DNA of 63,114 nt from assembly GCF_001476285.1 (NCBI RefSeq), contig NZ_LDRU01000055.1:1-63114 (forward strand), in the 5' to 3' direction. A model generated the notes under the pieces. The model ran no database searches and had not been told where the DNA came from. It saw nothing but the letters and a program-made list of their open reading frames with translations. Position numbers and translations under genes: made by a program. Positions 42,073-55,263 of the stretch are shown one piece after another; positions within the stretch are counted from its first letter, which is position 1; every line of letters begins with the position of its first letter. This stretch comes from Microbacterium testaceum. Lineage in GTDB: Bacteria > Actinomycetota > Actinomycetes > Actinomycetales > Microbacteriaceae.

Positions 42073-42825
42073 ATGCGCGTGGACCTCAACGCCGATCTCG
42101 GCGAGACCGTCGACGGGATGCCGACCGCCGACGACGAAGCGATGTTCGCCGTCATCTCGAGTGCCAACGTCGCCTGCGGGGGCCACGCCGGCGATGCGGT
42201 CTCGATGCGCGAGGCTGTCGATCGCGCCGCGCGTTTCGGTGTGGCCGTCGGCGCGCATCCGTCCTACGACGACCGCGAGCATTTCGGCCGCGTGCCCCGC
42301 GACCCCGATCCGGCCGACCTCCGCGCGAGCGTCGCCGCGCAGCTCGACGCGCTCGTCTCCGCCGGAGCCGACCTGCGCTACGTCAAGCCCCACGGTGCGC
42401 TCTACCACGCCGTGTCGGCCGACCCCGTTCAGGCTGCGGCGGTCGTCGCCGCCGTCGCCGACCACGCCGAGCGTCTCGGCCGACCCCTGCCCGTGCTGGG
42501 TCTGCCCGGCGCGATCGCGGGGGCAGCGGCATCCGCGGGTCTGCCGTTCGTGCACGAGGCGTTCCTGGACCGCGGCTACACGGCCGCCGGGGGCCTGGTT
42601 CCCCGCGGTGAAGCCGGGGCGCTGATCGACGATCCCGCCCGCGTCGCCGAGCGGGCGCTGCGCCTCGTGCGCGACGGTGACGTCGAGACGGTCGACGGCG
42701 ATCGCCTCGCCGTCGAGGCCGCCTCGCTCTGCCTGCACGGCGACACCCCCTCGGCCGTCGCGATGGCCCGCGCCGTCCGTGCCGCGCTGGACGCCGCGGG
42801 CGTCGAGGTACGCGCCCCGTGGTGA
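42073..42825 (+). CDS. pxpA: 5-oxoprolinase subunit A (LamB/YcsF family)
   Basis: 250 residues, normal length. The start MRVDLNADLGE and the stretches NVACGGHAGD and VKPHGALYH are family hallmarks. With PxpB and PxpC it opens 5-oxoproline to glutamate at the cost of ATP, recycling a damage product and glutathione/peptide breakdown product. Its TGA overlaps the start of pxpBC, so the two are translationally coupled. The neighbouring peptide-type ABC importer suggests a shared role in peptide use (inference). Confidence 0.92.
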   Translation: MRVDLNADLGETVDGMPTADDEAMFAVISSANVACGGHAGDAVSMREAVDRAARFGVAVGAHPSYDDREHFGRVPRDPDPADLRASVAAQLDALVSAGADLRYVKPHGALYHAVSADPVQAAAVVAAVADHAERLGRPLPVLGLPGAIAGAAASAGLPFVHEAFLDRGYTAAGGLVPRGEAGALIDDPARVAERALRLVRDGDVETVDGDRLAVEAASLCLHGDTPSAVAMARAVRAALDAAGVEVRAPW

Positions 42826-44429
42826 CGCTGCGGCCGATGGGGGAGCGCGCCGTCCTGGCCGAGGTCGACGACCTTCCCGACGTGCTCGCGCTCCACGCCG
42901 CGCTCGCCGCCGATCCACCGCCCGGCGTCGACGATCTGGTCCCCGCGGCCCGCACCGTCCTGGTCGCCTTCGATCCCCGGCGCATCTCGCACGATGCCGT
43001 CCGCGCCTGGGTCCACGCCGCTTCTCGGACGACTCCGGATGCCACCCCCTCCGGCCCCCTCGTCGAGGTTCCGCTGCGCTACGACGGCGCCGATCTCACC
43101 TCCACCGCCGCCTCGCTCGGCATCCGGGTCGACGAGCTCATCACCCGACACTCCGCCGCCCCGTGGACGGTGGCGTTCACCGGCTTCGCCCCTGGCTTCG
43201 CCTACCTCGTGAGCGACGACTGGCCCTTCGACGTGCCGCGGCTCACCCAGCCCCGCACCCGTGTGCCGGCGGGCGCGGTGGGTCTGGCCGGCGGCTTCAG
43301 TGGGGCGTACCCGCGCGAGACGCCGGGCGGCTGGCGCCTCATCGGGACGACCGACGCCGTGCTCTTCGATCCGGATGCCGCCGACCCGGTGCTGCTCCCC
43401 CCGCGCGCCCGCGTGCGCTTCGTGCCCGAGCGCTCGCGTGTCGCCACCGCGCCTCCGGCTCCTCCCGCCCCGCCTGATTCGGTGACGAGCGGAGGAGCGG
43501 GGACGAGCGGAGGAGCCGGTGCCGCGGTTTCATCCTCCCTTCGTCCCTCGTCCTCCCTCCATCCCGCGTCGGCCGCTCCCGGCCTCCGCGTGCTCGACCC
43601 CGGCGGCTTCACCACGGTCCAGGACCTCGGACGTCCGCACCTCGCCGCCCTCGGCGTCGCGCGATCGGGGGCTCTCGATCGCGCAGCGCTCCACATCGCG
43701 AACCGCCTGGTCGGCAACGACGAGGCCGACGCGGGCCTGGAGATCGCGCTCGGCGGCTTCCGTGCGCGGGCCGAGTCCGACGTCTGGGTGTGCGTGACCG
43801 GCGCCCTCACCGACCTGCGCGTCGACGGACGGGCGCGCGACCTCTACGCACCCGTCCGGGTCCCCGCGGGTGCCGAGCTCTCGATCGCGCCCGCCCGTGC
43901 CGGCCTGCGCTCGTACCTCGCGCTGCGCGGCGGGATCCTCGCGCCCCTCGCCCTCGGCTCGCGCGCGAGCGATGTGCTCGCCGGTCTCGGACCCGCCCCC
44001 GTGCGCGCCGGGGATGTCCTGGATGCCGGGGCCCCGGCATCCGCGATCCCCGTTCTCGATTGCTTCCCCTGGTCCGTGCCGCCGGGGCTGATCGAGGTGG
44101 GAATCGCCGCGGGACCCCGCGCGGACTGGTTCGCCCCGGGGGCGCGAGAAACGCTCGTCGATACGGAGTGGGAGGTATCGACGCACGCGGATCGGGTCGG
44201 CATCCGCCTCAACGGACCCGAGCTCGAGCGCCTCCGTCCCGGTGAACTGCAGAGCGAGGGCATGCGTCCGGGGGCGATCCAGGTTCCACCGCACGGGCAG
44301 CCGGTCGTGCTGCTCGCCGACGGTCCGGTCACCGGGGGATACCCCGTGATCGCCGTGGTGACGGATGCCACGCTCGACGCGCTCGCGCAGGCGAGGCCCG
44401 GCGACCGCGTGCGGTTCCGGCGCGTCTGA
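42822..44429 (+). CDS. fused 5-oxoprolinase subunits B and C
   Basis: 535 residues. Residues 1 to about 195 are PxpB/KipI (FTGFAPGFAYL), then a Ser/Gly/Ala/Pro linker (about 200-245), then PxpC/KipA (LDPGGFTTVQDLGRPH onward). In many bacteria these are separate genes. The same two domains occur in reverse order inside the carboxylase at 29787-33389. Two GTG codons in a row (42819, 42822) are possible starts; 42822 overlaps the pxpA stop and is preferred. No terminator other than the inverted repeat at 44462-44492 follows. Confidence 0.9.
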   Translation: MTLRPMGERAVLAEVDDLPDVLALHAALAADPPPGVDDLVPAARTVLVAFDPRRISHDAVRAWVHAASRTTPDATPSGPLVEVPLRYDGADLTSTAASLGIRVDELITRHSAAPWTVAFTGFAPGFAYLVSDDWPFDVPRLTQPRTRVPAGAVGLAGGFSGAYPRETPGGWRLIGTTDAVLFDPDAADPVLLPPRARVRFVPERSRVATAPPAPPAPPDSVTSGGAGTSGGAGAAVSSSLRPSSSLHPASAAPGLRVLDPGGFTTVQDLGRPHLAALGVARSGALDRAALHIANRLVGNDEADAGLEIALGGFRARAESDVWVCVTGALTDLRVDGRARDLYAPVRVPAGAELSIAPARAGLRSYLALRGGILAPLALGSRASDVLAGLGPAPVRAGDVLDAGAPASAIPVLDCFPWSVPPGLIEVGIAAGPRADWFAPGARETLVDTEWEVSTHADRVGIRLNGPELERLRPGELQSEGMRPGAIQVPPHGQPVVLLADGPVTGGYPVIAVVTDATLDALAQARPGDRVRFRRV

Positions 44430-44461
44430 CGCGGTCGCGGAGGGGAATGCCCGACGGGCGC

Positions 44462-44492
44462 ACGCGTTTATACCGCAGGTCCGCAAACGCGT
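44462..44492. repeat. 8-bp inverted repeat upstream of the rpoB promoter
   Basis: ACGCGTTT and its complement AAACGCGT flank 15 bases, with inner ACC/GGT pairing. It lies 33 bases after the pxpBC stop and 13 bases before the rpoB -35, so it may terminate pxpBC or bind a regulator. Confidence 0.55.
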
Positions 44493-44504
44493 CAAGAATT
44501 CGAC

Positions 44505-44533
44505 TGGACACGGCGAGTCCTCCCGCGTATGCT
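44505..44533 (+). promoter_or_regulatory. rpoB-rpoC promoter
   Basis: -35 TGGACA (44505-44510), 17-base spacer, -10 TATGCT (44528-44533). It is the best sigma-70-type promoter in the window and leaves a leader of about 160 bases before rpoB. I saw no attenuator hairpin in the leader. Confidence 0.75.
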
Positions 44534-44701
44534 TGGACTTTGCGCTCCTCGATTCCCCCTGCCCTCATATGGTGGTCGGCTGAGCCTGTCCGTCCCCGCT
44601 TCACCGCGGTGTGTGGCGAGCAGGTTATCGGGGCAGGAACGCACTCCACCTGACGACAAGGAATCACGAGCCCCTCGCCCGGGCTTCTGGAGGTTATTCC
44701 C

Positions 44702-48196
<3,495 letters not shown>

Positions 48197-48252
48197 GCTC
48201 CCAGCTCAGCGACCCAGCTCAGATTTCAGAGAATTCCGACACAGGAGAACCA

Positions 48253-51200
48253 GTGCTCGAATCAACCACTTTCGATCAGATCCGTATCGGTCTGGCCACC
48301 GCCGACGACATCCGTCGTTGGTCCTTCGGTGAGGTCAAGAAGCCCGAGACGATCAACTACCGCACGCTGAAGCCCGAGAAGGACGGCCTCTTCGGCGAGC
48401 AGATCTTCGGACCCTCCCGCGACTGGGAGTGCGCCTGCGGCAAGTACAAGCGCGTGCGCTTCAAGGGCATCGTCTGCGAGCGCTGCGGCGTCGAGGTCAC
48501 CAAGTCCTCGGTCCGTCGCGAGCGCATGGGCCACATCGAGCTCGCCGCGCCCGTCACGCACATCTGGTACTTCAAGGGTGTTCCCTCGCGCCTCGGCTAC
48601 CTGCTCGACATGGCGCCGAAGGACCTCGAGAAGGTCATCTACTTCGCCGCCTACATGGTGATCTCGGTCGACGAGGATGCTCGTCACCGCGACCTCGCCA
48701 CGCAGGAGAACAACATCCGTCTCGAGCTGAAGACGCTCGGCGACCGCCGCGATGCCCGCATCGCCGCTCGCCTGGCCAAGCTCGAGGAGGAGCTCGCCGC
48801 CCTCGAGGCGGAGGGCGCCAAGGCGGACCAGAAGAAGAAGGTCAAGGACGCCGCCGAGAAGGACATGACGGCCGCCCGCAAGAACGCGGACGAGCAGATC
48901 GCCAAGCTCGAGCGCGTGTGGGAGGACTTCCGCACGCTCGAGGTCGGCGCCCTCAAGCCCGAGGACGACGTCTTCCACGAGCTGCAGGACCGCTTCGGTC
49001 AGTACTTCGAGGCCCACATGGGTGCGGAGTCGATCAAGCGTCGCCTCGAGACCTTCGACCTGCAGGCCGAGGCCGACAGCCTCCACCTGCAGATCTCCGA
49101 GGGCAAGGGCCAGCGCAAGATCCGCGCGATCAAGCGCCTGAAGGTCGTCAACTCGTTCCTGCAGACCGGCATGTCGCCGGCCTCGATGGTGCTCGACGTC
49201 GTTCCGGTGATCCCGCCGGAGCTGCGCCCGATGGTCCAGCTCGACGGTGGCCGCTTCGCCACCTCCGACCTGAACGACCTCTACCGTCGCGTGATCAACC
49301 GCAACAACCGCCTCCGTCGCCTGATCGACCTCGGTGCCCCCGAGATCATCGTCAACAACGAGAAGCGCATGCTGCAGGAGGCCGTCGACGCACTGTTCGA
49401 CAACGGCCGCCGTGGTCGCCCCGTCACCGGTACCGGTAACCGCGCCCTCAAGTCCCTGAGCGACATGCTCAAGGGAAAGCAGGGTCGCTTCCGCCAGAAC
49501 CTGCTCGGAAAGCGCGTCGACTACTCGGGTCGTTCGGTCATCATCGTCGGACCCCAGCTGAAGCTGCACCAGTGCGGTCTGCCCAAGCAGATGGCGCTCG
49601 AGCTGTTCAAGCCGTTCGTGATCAAGCGCCTGATCGACCTCGGTCACTCGCAGAACATCAAGGCCGCCAAGCGCGCCGTCGAGCGCTACCGTCCCGAGGT
49701 CTGGGACGTGCTCGAAGAGATCATCCGCGAGCGTCCCGTGCTGCTGAACCGTGCACCCACGCTGCACCGTCTCGGCATCCAGGCGTTCGAGCCCCAGCTC
49801 GTCGAGGGCAAGGCGATCCAGCTGCACCCGCTCGTCTGCGCGGCGTTCAACGCCGACTTCGACGGTGACCAGATGGCCGTCCACCTGCCGCTGTCGGTCG
49901 AGGCCCAGGCCGAGGCCCGCGTGCTGATGCTCGCCTCGAACAACATCCTGAAGCCGTCGGACGGCCGCCCGGTGACCCTGCCCTCGCAGGACATGATCAT
50001 CGGCCTGCACCACCTGACCACCCTCAAGGAGGGGGCGATCGGTGAGGGTCGTGCGTTCGGTTCCGTGGGCGAGGCGATCCTGGCCAAGGACGAGGGCACC
50101 CTCGACCTGCAGGCCAAGGCGCGCATCCGCATCCCCGGCCTGACGTTCCTCGAGGGCCAGGCGCCCGAGGGCTACGACAAGCACGGTCTCGTCGACGCCT
50201 CGCTCGGCCAGGCGATCTTCAACGCCACGCTCCCCAAGGGCTACCCGTTCGTTCGCGAGCAGGCCGACAAGGGCAAGCTGTCGCAGATCGTGAACAAGCT
50301 CGCCGAGGAGTACCCCAAGGTCGAGGTCGCGGCATCGCTCGACCGGATCAAGGACGCCGGCTTCTACTGGGCCACCCGTTCGGGTGTCACCGTGGCGCTG
50401 AGCGACATCCTCACCCCGCCGAACAAGGCCGAGATCGTGGGCGGCTACGAGAAGCAGGCCGCGAAGGTCCAGGCGCAGTACGAGAAGGGTCTCACCACCG
50501 ACGCCGAGCGTCGTCAGGAGCTCATCAAGATCTGGACCGAGGCCACCGACGAGGTCCAGAAGGCGATGCGGGACAACTTCCCGGCCGACAACACCATCAA
50601 CCGCATGGTCTCGTCGGGCGCCCGTGGTAACTGGCTGCAGATCCGCAACATCGCGGGTATGCGAGGCCTGGTGAACAACCCCAAGGGTGAGATCATCCCG
50701 CGTCCGATCATCTCCTCGTACCGCGAGGGTCTGTCGGTCGCCGAGTACTTCATCGCGACGCACGGTGCCCGTAAGGGTCTGGCCGACACGGCCCTCCGTA
50801 CGGCCGACTCGGGGTACCTGACGCGTCGTCTCGTCGACGTCTCGCAGGACGTCATCATCCGCGAAGAGGACTGCGGCACGTCGAAGGGCCTCGAGCTCCC
50901 GATCGCCGCGGCCGACTCGACCGGTGCGCTGGTCAAGGACGCGAACGTCGAGAACTCGGTGTTCGCCCGCACGCTGGCGACGGCTGTCGTCGACGCGCAG
51001 GGAACCGTCCTGGCCGAGGCCGGCGACGACGTGGGCGACGTCCTCATCGACAAGCTCGTCGCGGGCGGCATCGAGTCCATCAAGGTCCGCTCCGTGCTGA
51101 CCTGCGACTCCGCCGTCGGTGTCTGCGCGAAGTGCTACGGCCGTTCGCTCGCCACCGGCAAGATCGTCGACATCGGCGAGGCCGTCGGCATCATCGCGGC

Positions 51201-52128
51201 CCAGTCGATCGGTGAGCCCGGTACCCAGCTGACGATGCGTACCTTCCACACCGGTGGTTCCGCGTCGGCCGACGACATCACGCAGGGTCTTCCCCGTGTG
51301 CAGGAGCTCTTCGAGGCTCGTACCCCCAAGGGTGCCTCGCCGATCGCCGAGGCCGACGGCCGCATCACGATCGACGAGACCGAGAAGGCCAAGAAGGTCA
51401 TCCTCACGCCCGACAACGGCGACGAGCCCGTGGTCTACCCCGTCCTGAAGCGTGCGACGCTCCTGGTCGAGGATGGTCAGCACGTCACCGTCGGTGAGCC
51501 CCTCCAGGTCGGAACGCTCGACCCCAAGGAGGTCATGCGCGTGCAGGGTGCCCGCGAGGTGCAGAAGTACCTCGTGAACGGCGTCCAGGGCGTGTACCGC
51601 TCGCAGGGTGTGCCGATCCACGACAAGCACATCGAGGTCATCGTGCGCCAGATGCTGCGCAAGGTCACCGTCGTCGACCACGGCGACACCGACCTGCTCC
51701 CGGGTGAGCTCGTCGACTTCAAGCGGTACCAGAACATCAACCGCGAGACGGTCGGCGAGGGCAAGCGCCCCGCGTCGGGTCGTCCCGAGCTGATGGGTAT
51801 CACGAAGGCGTCGCTCGCGACGGAGTCGTGGCTGTCCGCCGCGTCGTTCCAGGAGACCACCCGCGTCCTGACGCAGGCGGCCATGGAGGGCAAGAGCGAC
51901 CCGCTCGTCGGCCTGAAGGAGAACGTCATCATCGGAAAGCTCATCCCCGCGGGGACGGGCCTGTCGAAGTACCGCAACGTCACCGTCGAGGCGACGGAAG
52001 AGGCCAAGAGCGAGCGGTACCCCAACCGCATCTTCGCCTCGGACGGCGCGTACTCCGACGCCGATCTGAGCTACGTCGACTTCGACAGCTTCACGACGGA
52101 CGACTTCACGCCCGGTAGCTACAACTAA
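48253..52128 (+). CDS. rpoC: RNA polymerase beta' subunit
   Basis: 1291 residues. N-terminal zinc site with two CxxC-type pairs (CACGKYK and CERCG), a lineage insertion rich in Glu/Lys at about 160-235, catalytic Mg loop NADFDGD with Asp535, Asp537 and Asp539, and a second zinc site near the C-terminal third ([13 protein letters not shown]). GTG 48253 has AGGAG 5 bases upstream. Co-transcribed with rpoB. A strong hairpin terminator follows the stop. Confidence 0.99.
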   Translation: MLESTTFDQIRIGLATADDIRRWSFGEVKKPETINYRTLKPEKDGLFGEQIFGPSRDWECACGKYKRVRFKGIVCERCGVEVTKSSVRRERMGHIELAAPVTHIWYFKGVPSRLGYLLDMAPKDLEKVIYFAAYMVISVDEDARHRDLATQENNIRLELKTLGDRRDARIAARLAKLEEELAALEAEGAKADQKKKVKDAAEKDMTAARKNADEQIAKLERVWEDFRTLEVGALKPEDDVFHELQDRFGQYFEAHMGAESIKRRLETFDLQAEADSLHLQISEGKGQRKIRAIKRLKVVNSFLQTGMSPASMVLDVVPVIPPELRPMVQLDGGRFATSDLNDLYRRVINRNNRLRRLIDLGAPEIIVNNEKRMLQEAVDALFDNGRRGRPVTGTGNRALKSLSDMLKGKQGRFRQNLLGKRVDYSGRSVIIVGPQLKLHQCGLPKQMALELFKPFVIKRLIDLGHSQNIKAAKRAVERYRPEVWDVLEEIIRERPVLLNRAPTLHRLGIQAFEPQLVEGKAIQLHPLVCAAFNADFDGDQMAVHLPLSVEAQAEARVLMLASNNILKPSDGRPVTLPSQDMIIGLHHLTTLKEGAIGEGRAFGSVGEAILAKDEGTLDLQAKARIRIPGLTFLEGQAPEGYDKHGLVDASLGQAIFNATLPKGYPFVREQADKGKLSQIVNKLAEEYPKVEVAASLDRIKDAGFYWATRSGVTVALSDILTPPNKAEIVGGYEKQAAKVQAQYEKGLTTDAERRQELIKIWTEATDEVQKAMRDNFPADNTINRMVSSGARGNWLQIRNIAGMRGLVNNPKGEIIPRPIISSYREGLSVAEYFIATHGARKGLADTALRTADSGYLTRRLVDVSQDVIIREEDCGTSKGLELPIAAADSTGALVKDANVENSVFARTLATAVVDAQGTVLAEAGDDVGDVLIDKLVAGGIESIKVRSVLTCDSAVGVCAKCYGRSLATGKIVDIGEAVGIIAAQSIGEPGTQLTMRTFHTGGSASADDITQGLPRVQELFEARTPKGASPIAEADGRITIDETEKAKKVILTPDNGDEPVVYPVLKRATLLVEDGQHVTVGEPLQVGTLDPKEVMRVQGAREVQKYLVNGVQGVYRSQGVPIHDKHIEVIVRQMLRKVTVVDHGDTDLLPGELVDFKRYQNINRETVGEGKRPASGRPELMGITKASLATESWLSAASFQETTRVLTQAAMEGKSDPLVGLKENVIIGKLIPAGTGLSKYRNVTVEATEEAKSERYPNRIFASDGAYSDADLSYVDFDSFTTDDFTPGSYN

Positions 52129-52142
52129 GGGATCCGTCCCGC

Positions 52143-52176
52143 ACGAAGGCCCTCGGCTCACGCCGGGGGCCTTCGT
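52143..52176 (+). terminator. rpoBC terminator
   Basis: 15-bp stem with a TCAC tetraloop; the outer arms ACGAAGGCC / GGCCTTCGT pair perfectly and the inner six pairs include one G-T. It starts 14 bases after the rpoC stop. Confidence 0.88.
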
Positions 52177-52277
52177 CGTGTCCGCGGCGTTTCGACCGCG
52201 CGACGTGTGGTGCCCCGCGGCGTGTCGGAGGCCGGGTGCGTCGGGGGAGTGCGCCTACCGTGGACGGGGAGGAACGG

Positions 52278-52874
52278 ATGGCGCGAGTCGGTGGCCGGAA
52301 CGTGTGGATCGCGTGGCCGGTGGGAATCATCTGCACCGTGGTGGTCGCCGTCCTGGTCGTGCTCGCGGTCCCCGGGATCCCGGCATCCGTGATCTTCGTC
52401 GGCGACACGCTCCGCGCGGCCGGGTCCGCTCCCACGGCCACGCCGGAGCCGGCGCCGACGCCGGCGTCGACCTGTCGCGAGCTCTACTCGGCGGACCTCT
52501 GGTCGTCGCTGGTGTGGTCGCGCAACAACCTCCTGACGCAGCGTCGGACCCCGGCGGCGTCGACCCCTGAGGCCGCCGCGGCGTCGGGGGCGACCGTGGT
52601 CGTGACCTGCCACTGGCGGGGGACGGCGGGGCGGTCGATGGAGACCACGGTGTCGACCGTCACCCCCGAGGGGGCGTCGGCGGTTCAGGCGACGCTGTCG
52701 TCGCAGGGATTCGGATGCCAGGTCTCCGGCGACACGGTCCACTGCGAGCGCGCGGCGGGCGGCGTCGTCGAGGTGCACGACATCCGCGGCGATCGGTGGG
52801 TGTCGTCGACCCTCACGAACTGGATGCCGGACGGCTACGCCGAGACGGTGGCATCCCGAGCCTTCGCCGAGTGA
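52278..52874 (+). CDS. membrane-anchored secreted protein, paralogue of the neighbouring lipoprotein
   Basis: 198 residues. One N-terminal membrane segment (about 11-33), a Pro/Thr/Ala linker, then an extracellular domain of about 135 residues with four cysteines. It shares with the convergent lipoprotein at 52879-53472 the order CRxxxSAD, QGFxC, CE and a final PxGY segment, so the two are paralogues. Function unknown. ATG 52278 has GGAGG 5 bases upstream. A TGTCGGAG (52223-52230) lies upstream but not at the spacing needed for a PafBC-type promoter. Confidence 0.75.
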   Translation: MARVGGRNVWIAWPVGIICTVVVAVLVVLAVPGIPASVIFVGDTLRAAGSAPTATPEPAPTPASTCRELYSADLWSSLVWSRNNLLTQRRTPAASTPEAAAASGATVVVTCHWRGTAGRSMETTVSTVTPEGASAVQATLSSQGFGCQVSGDTVHCERAAGGVVEVHDIRGDRWVSSTLTNWMPDGYAETVASRAFAE

Positions 52875-52878
52875 GCGA

Positions 52879-53472
52879 TCAGCCGAAGATCGACGCGATG
52901 ATGCTCGCGGTGTAACCCGTCGGCGCGAGGTTGGAGTACTGCGTGTCGATCAGGACGTCGTCGCGCCAGAACAGCGTGCGACCGTCGTTGACCGGGTAGG
53001 TGTCGTTGATCCACGTCTTCTCGCACCGCGTGCCGTCATCGGGCGTGTAGCAGCTGAAGCCCTGCGTGGCGACGAGGTCGTTGAGCATGTCGAGGGCGGG
53101 GCCGCGGTCGACGCGGGTGATACGCGTCTCGAGGCCCGTCGTGTCGGCACCGGGATCGCGCCAGATGCAGATCAACGAGCCGTCGGGCTGCGGACCGGAA
53201 GCGCCGACCGACGGGTCGTTCAGCGGGACGGATGCCAACTGGGACAGCACGTCGGCCGAGAGCATTGCGCGGCAGTCGGTGGGGATGGCGGCGGGGGCGA
53301 CGGTCGGGGTGATCGTCGGGATCGGCGTCGCGGTCGGGGAGGAGGGAGACTCAGCGGCCGGTGTCGTCGGTGCGGCAGAGCCGCCGTCGTCCGGCGCGCA
53401 CGCGCTCAGCGCGAGCGCCGCCGCGACCGCGAACACGGCTGCGCCGGTCGAACGAAACGCGCGACGGGCCAT
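52879..53472 (-). CDS. secreted lipoprotein, paralogue of the neighbouring protein
   Basis: 197 residues. Lipoprotein signal with lipobox LSAC and lipidated Cys25, a Pro/Thr-rich linker (about 30-65), then a domain with CRAMLSADVL, ATQGFSC and CEKTW, matching the paralogue at 52278-52874 in order and spacing. The two genes are convergent with 4 bases between stops, as from an inverted duplication. ATG 53472 is 6 bases after TAGGGT of a damage-type promoter. Function unknown. Confidence 0.8.
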   Translation of the reverse strand: MARRAFRSTGAAVFAVAAALALSACAPDDGGSAAPTTPAAESPSSPTATPIPTITPTVAPAAIPTDCRAMLSADVLSQLASVPLNDPSVGASGPQPDGSLICIWRDPGADTTGLETRITRVDRGPALDMLNDLVATQGFSCYTPDDGTRCEKTWINDTYPVNDGRTLFWRDDVLIDTQYSNLAPTGYTASIIASIFG

Positions 53473-53478
53473 GAAGTA

Positions 53479-53500
53479 ACCCTAGATGCCGCCACCGACA
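53479..53500 (-). promoter_or_regulatory. PafBC-type promoter of the lipoprotein (candidate)
   Basis: Minus strand: TGTCGGTG (53493-53500), 8 bases, TAGGGT (53479-53484), 6 bases, ATG 53472. This copy is the closest to the mycobacterial consensus TGTCRGTG-N8-TAGGGT, with every specified base matching. Confidence 0.75.
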
Positions 53501-53597
53501 CGGTCGAGACCGACACACGACGGCACGCCTGCGCCGTACGGCGACGAGCGCGGGTTAGCCTGACGCCGCAGATACTTGCGCGCGTGAGGAGACCCCG

Positions 53598-54686
53598 ATG
53601 AGCGACCCCCAGTCGTACGGTGACCCCGTCGACGAGCCCAAAGACGAGGCGCACGACGTGGTCGGGCGCGCGCACGAGGGCCTGGCCGACGCCGAGGCCG
53701 CCCAGCGCGATGCCGTGGACCCCGCCGAGGCCCAGGCCGCCTGGGACGAGCGCGAGCGCGATCAGCATGTGGCGTCGGCACCCGCAGCCGCCGAGACGAC
53801 CACGGCGACCGTTCACGACGCGTCGCCGGTCGCTCCCACGACCACCACCGACCTCGATGACGAAGACGCCCGCTGGGCCGCGTACGCGGCTTCGGCGGAG
53901 CCCGAGGCGGCACCCGCCGCGGCGACGACCGACGCGTCCACGCAGCGCTACGACGCCTACGGCGACACCGCCGGGGCCGCGGCTGCCGGGGGAGCCGTCG
54001 CCGCGGGTGCCGCGGCGGCCGGAGCGTCCTCGACTCCGGTGACGTCGACCACCGCTTACGACACGCGATCGACCGACGCTCCCACGACGGCCTCCCCGAC
54101 GGCGTACGCGAACGCCGCGCAGCCGATCTTCGTGCAGGCGCCCGAAGCCCCGCGTCCGCGCGGCAACCGCGGTGCCGCCGGCGCGATCGGCCTGCTCGCC
54201 GCCCTCTGCTTCGCCGTCCTCTACCTCGCGGCGACCCTCGGTCTGCGTCTGCTGACGGGCGACCTCCAGGTGTCCGGGCTCGCGAATGCCGCTCTCGGTG
54301 CCCTCGCCACGTGGGGTCTCTGGGTGCCGACCGTGGCGTTCTACCTGGGGTTCTGGTTCCTCGGAGCCCTCATCAACCGCGGCCGATGGGGACACTGGGT
54401 GGTCTGGGGCCTCGTCGTGGGTGTGATCGCCTGGGGCGGGCATCTCCTCGGTGCCCTCTTCGCCGCGCCTTTCTGGATGCTCACCGCTCGAGAGGGCGTC
54501 GACCTCCTCGGCGACAACGTCCTCGCTCCGCTCGCGATCGTCGCGTTCGTCCTCGGGCGCGAGCTGACGATCTGGTTCGGCGCGTGGGTCGCGCGTCGCG
54601 GCCGGCGCGTGACCGAGCTGAACGACGAGGCGCAGCGCGAGTACGAGCGCACCCTCGAAGCGGGCCCGCAGGTGTCCGTCGTCTGA
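53598..54686 (+). CDS. membrane protein with long disordered N-terminus
   Basis: 362 residues. The first 190 residues are Ala/Thr/Asp/Glu-rich and low in complexity, almost certainly disordered and cytoplasmic. Four membrane segments follow (about 195-335), then a short charged tail. Function unknown; such proteins are common in Microbacteriaceae. ATG 53598 has GGAGA 5 bases upstream, and a TAGCCT further upstream could be the -10. The next gene starts 12 bases after its stop. Confidence 0.8.
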   Translation: MSDPQSYGDPVDEPKDEAHDVVGRAHEGLADAEAAQRDAVDPAEAQAAWDERERDQHVASAPAAAETTTATVHDASPVAPTTTTDLDDEDARWAAYAASAEPEAAPAAATTDASTQRYDAYGDTAGAAAAGGAVAAGAAAAGASSTPVTSTTAYDTRSTDAPTTASPTAYANAAQPIFVQAPEAPRPRGNRGAAGAIGLLAALCFAVLYLAATLGLRLLTGDLQVSGLANAALGALATWGLWVPTVAFYLGFWFLGALINRGRWGHWVVWGLVVGVIAWGGHLLGALFAAPFWMLTAREGVDLLGDNVLAPLAIVAFVLGRELTIWFGAWVARRGRRVTELNDEAQREYERTLEAGPQVSVV

Positions 54687-54697
54687 GGCGGGATGCC

Positions 54698-55183
54698 ATG
54701 ACCGACGCGCCGCGACCGGCGGGGGTGACCCCGCCGGTCGCTGTCGTTTTCGCGACCGTGACGTTCGTCGCTCTCGGGATCGGCGGACTCGGGGTCGCCA
54801 GCCTCGTTCTCGACCGCGACGTCATCCCTGTGACGGGCCTCGGCCCGATACCCGGGGTCATCGGTCTCGTGGTCGCGACAGCGCTGTTCGCCGGCATCCT
54901 GCTCTGGGGGCTCCGAGCCCAGCCGCCCGGGTACCTCACCGCGGTCCCGTGCGCTCTGGGCGCTTACGTGGGGGAGCTCGCGGGGATCGTCGCGGGAGGC
55001 CTTTTCAGTGGAGCGGACCCCGCGCGGGCGGTCGCCGCGGCCGGGACCGTCGCGCTCGGCTGGCCCGGCGGCGTGCTCGCGGCCGCAGCGATGCTGGCGG
55101 CGGTTTTCGGGGTGTTCCTCGTTCGCGCACGGACCGAGCGCCCGCGGTGGACCTGGGAGGACGAGGACGACGACACTCCCTGA
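54698..55183 (+). CDS. small four-pass membrane protein
   Basis: 161 residues with four hydrophobic segments (about 15-38, 47-69, 78-102 and 110-140) and an acidic C-terminus (WEDEDDDTP). Function unknown. It probably forms an operon with the preceding membrane protein. ATG 54698 is chosen because the frame upstream lies over the previous gene; it has only a weak GGCGGGA as ribosome site. Confidence 0.78.
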   Translation: MTDAPRPAGVTPPVAVVFATVTFVALGIGGLGVASLVLDRDVIPVTGLGPIPGVIGLVVATALFAGILLWGLRAQPPGYLTAVPCALGAYVGELAGIVAGGLFSGADPARAVAAAGTVALGWPGGVLAAAAMLAAVFGVFLVRARTERPRWTWEDEDDDTP

Positions 55184-55251
55184 TCGCAACCGGGGATGCG
55201 GGTGTGACGCGCGGGAGACACGATCATCCCCGCTGCCCGGGCGTGTCGGTC

Positions 55252-55257
55252 TAGCGT
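55252..55257 (+). promoter_or_regulatory. -10 hexamer for a leaderless start
   Basis: TAGCGT, 6 bases, GTG 55264. A TGTCGGT lies immediately upstream (55244-55250) but without the 8-base spacer of the PafBC type. Confidence 0.5.
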
Positions 55258-55263
55258 AGGAGT

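Noticed and set aside
52223..52261. TGTCGGAG upstream of the 52278 gene as a ninth PafBC-type promoter
   Set aside because: The hexamer at the required 8-base distance is CGTCGG, and the nearest TACCGT is 25 bases away.
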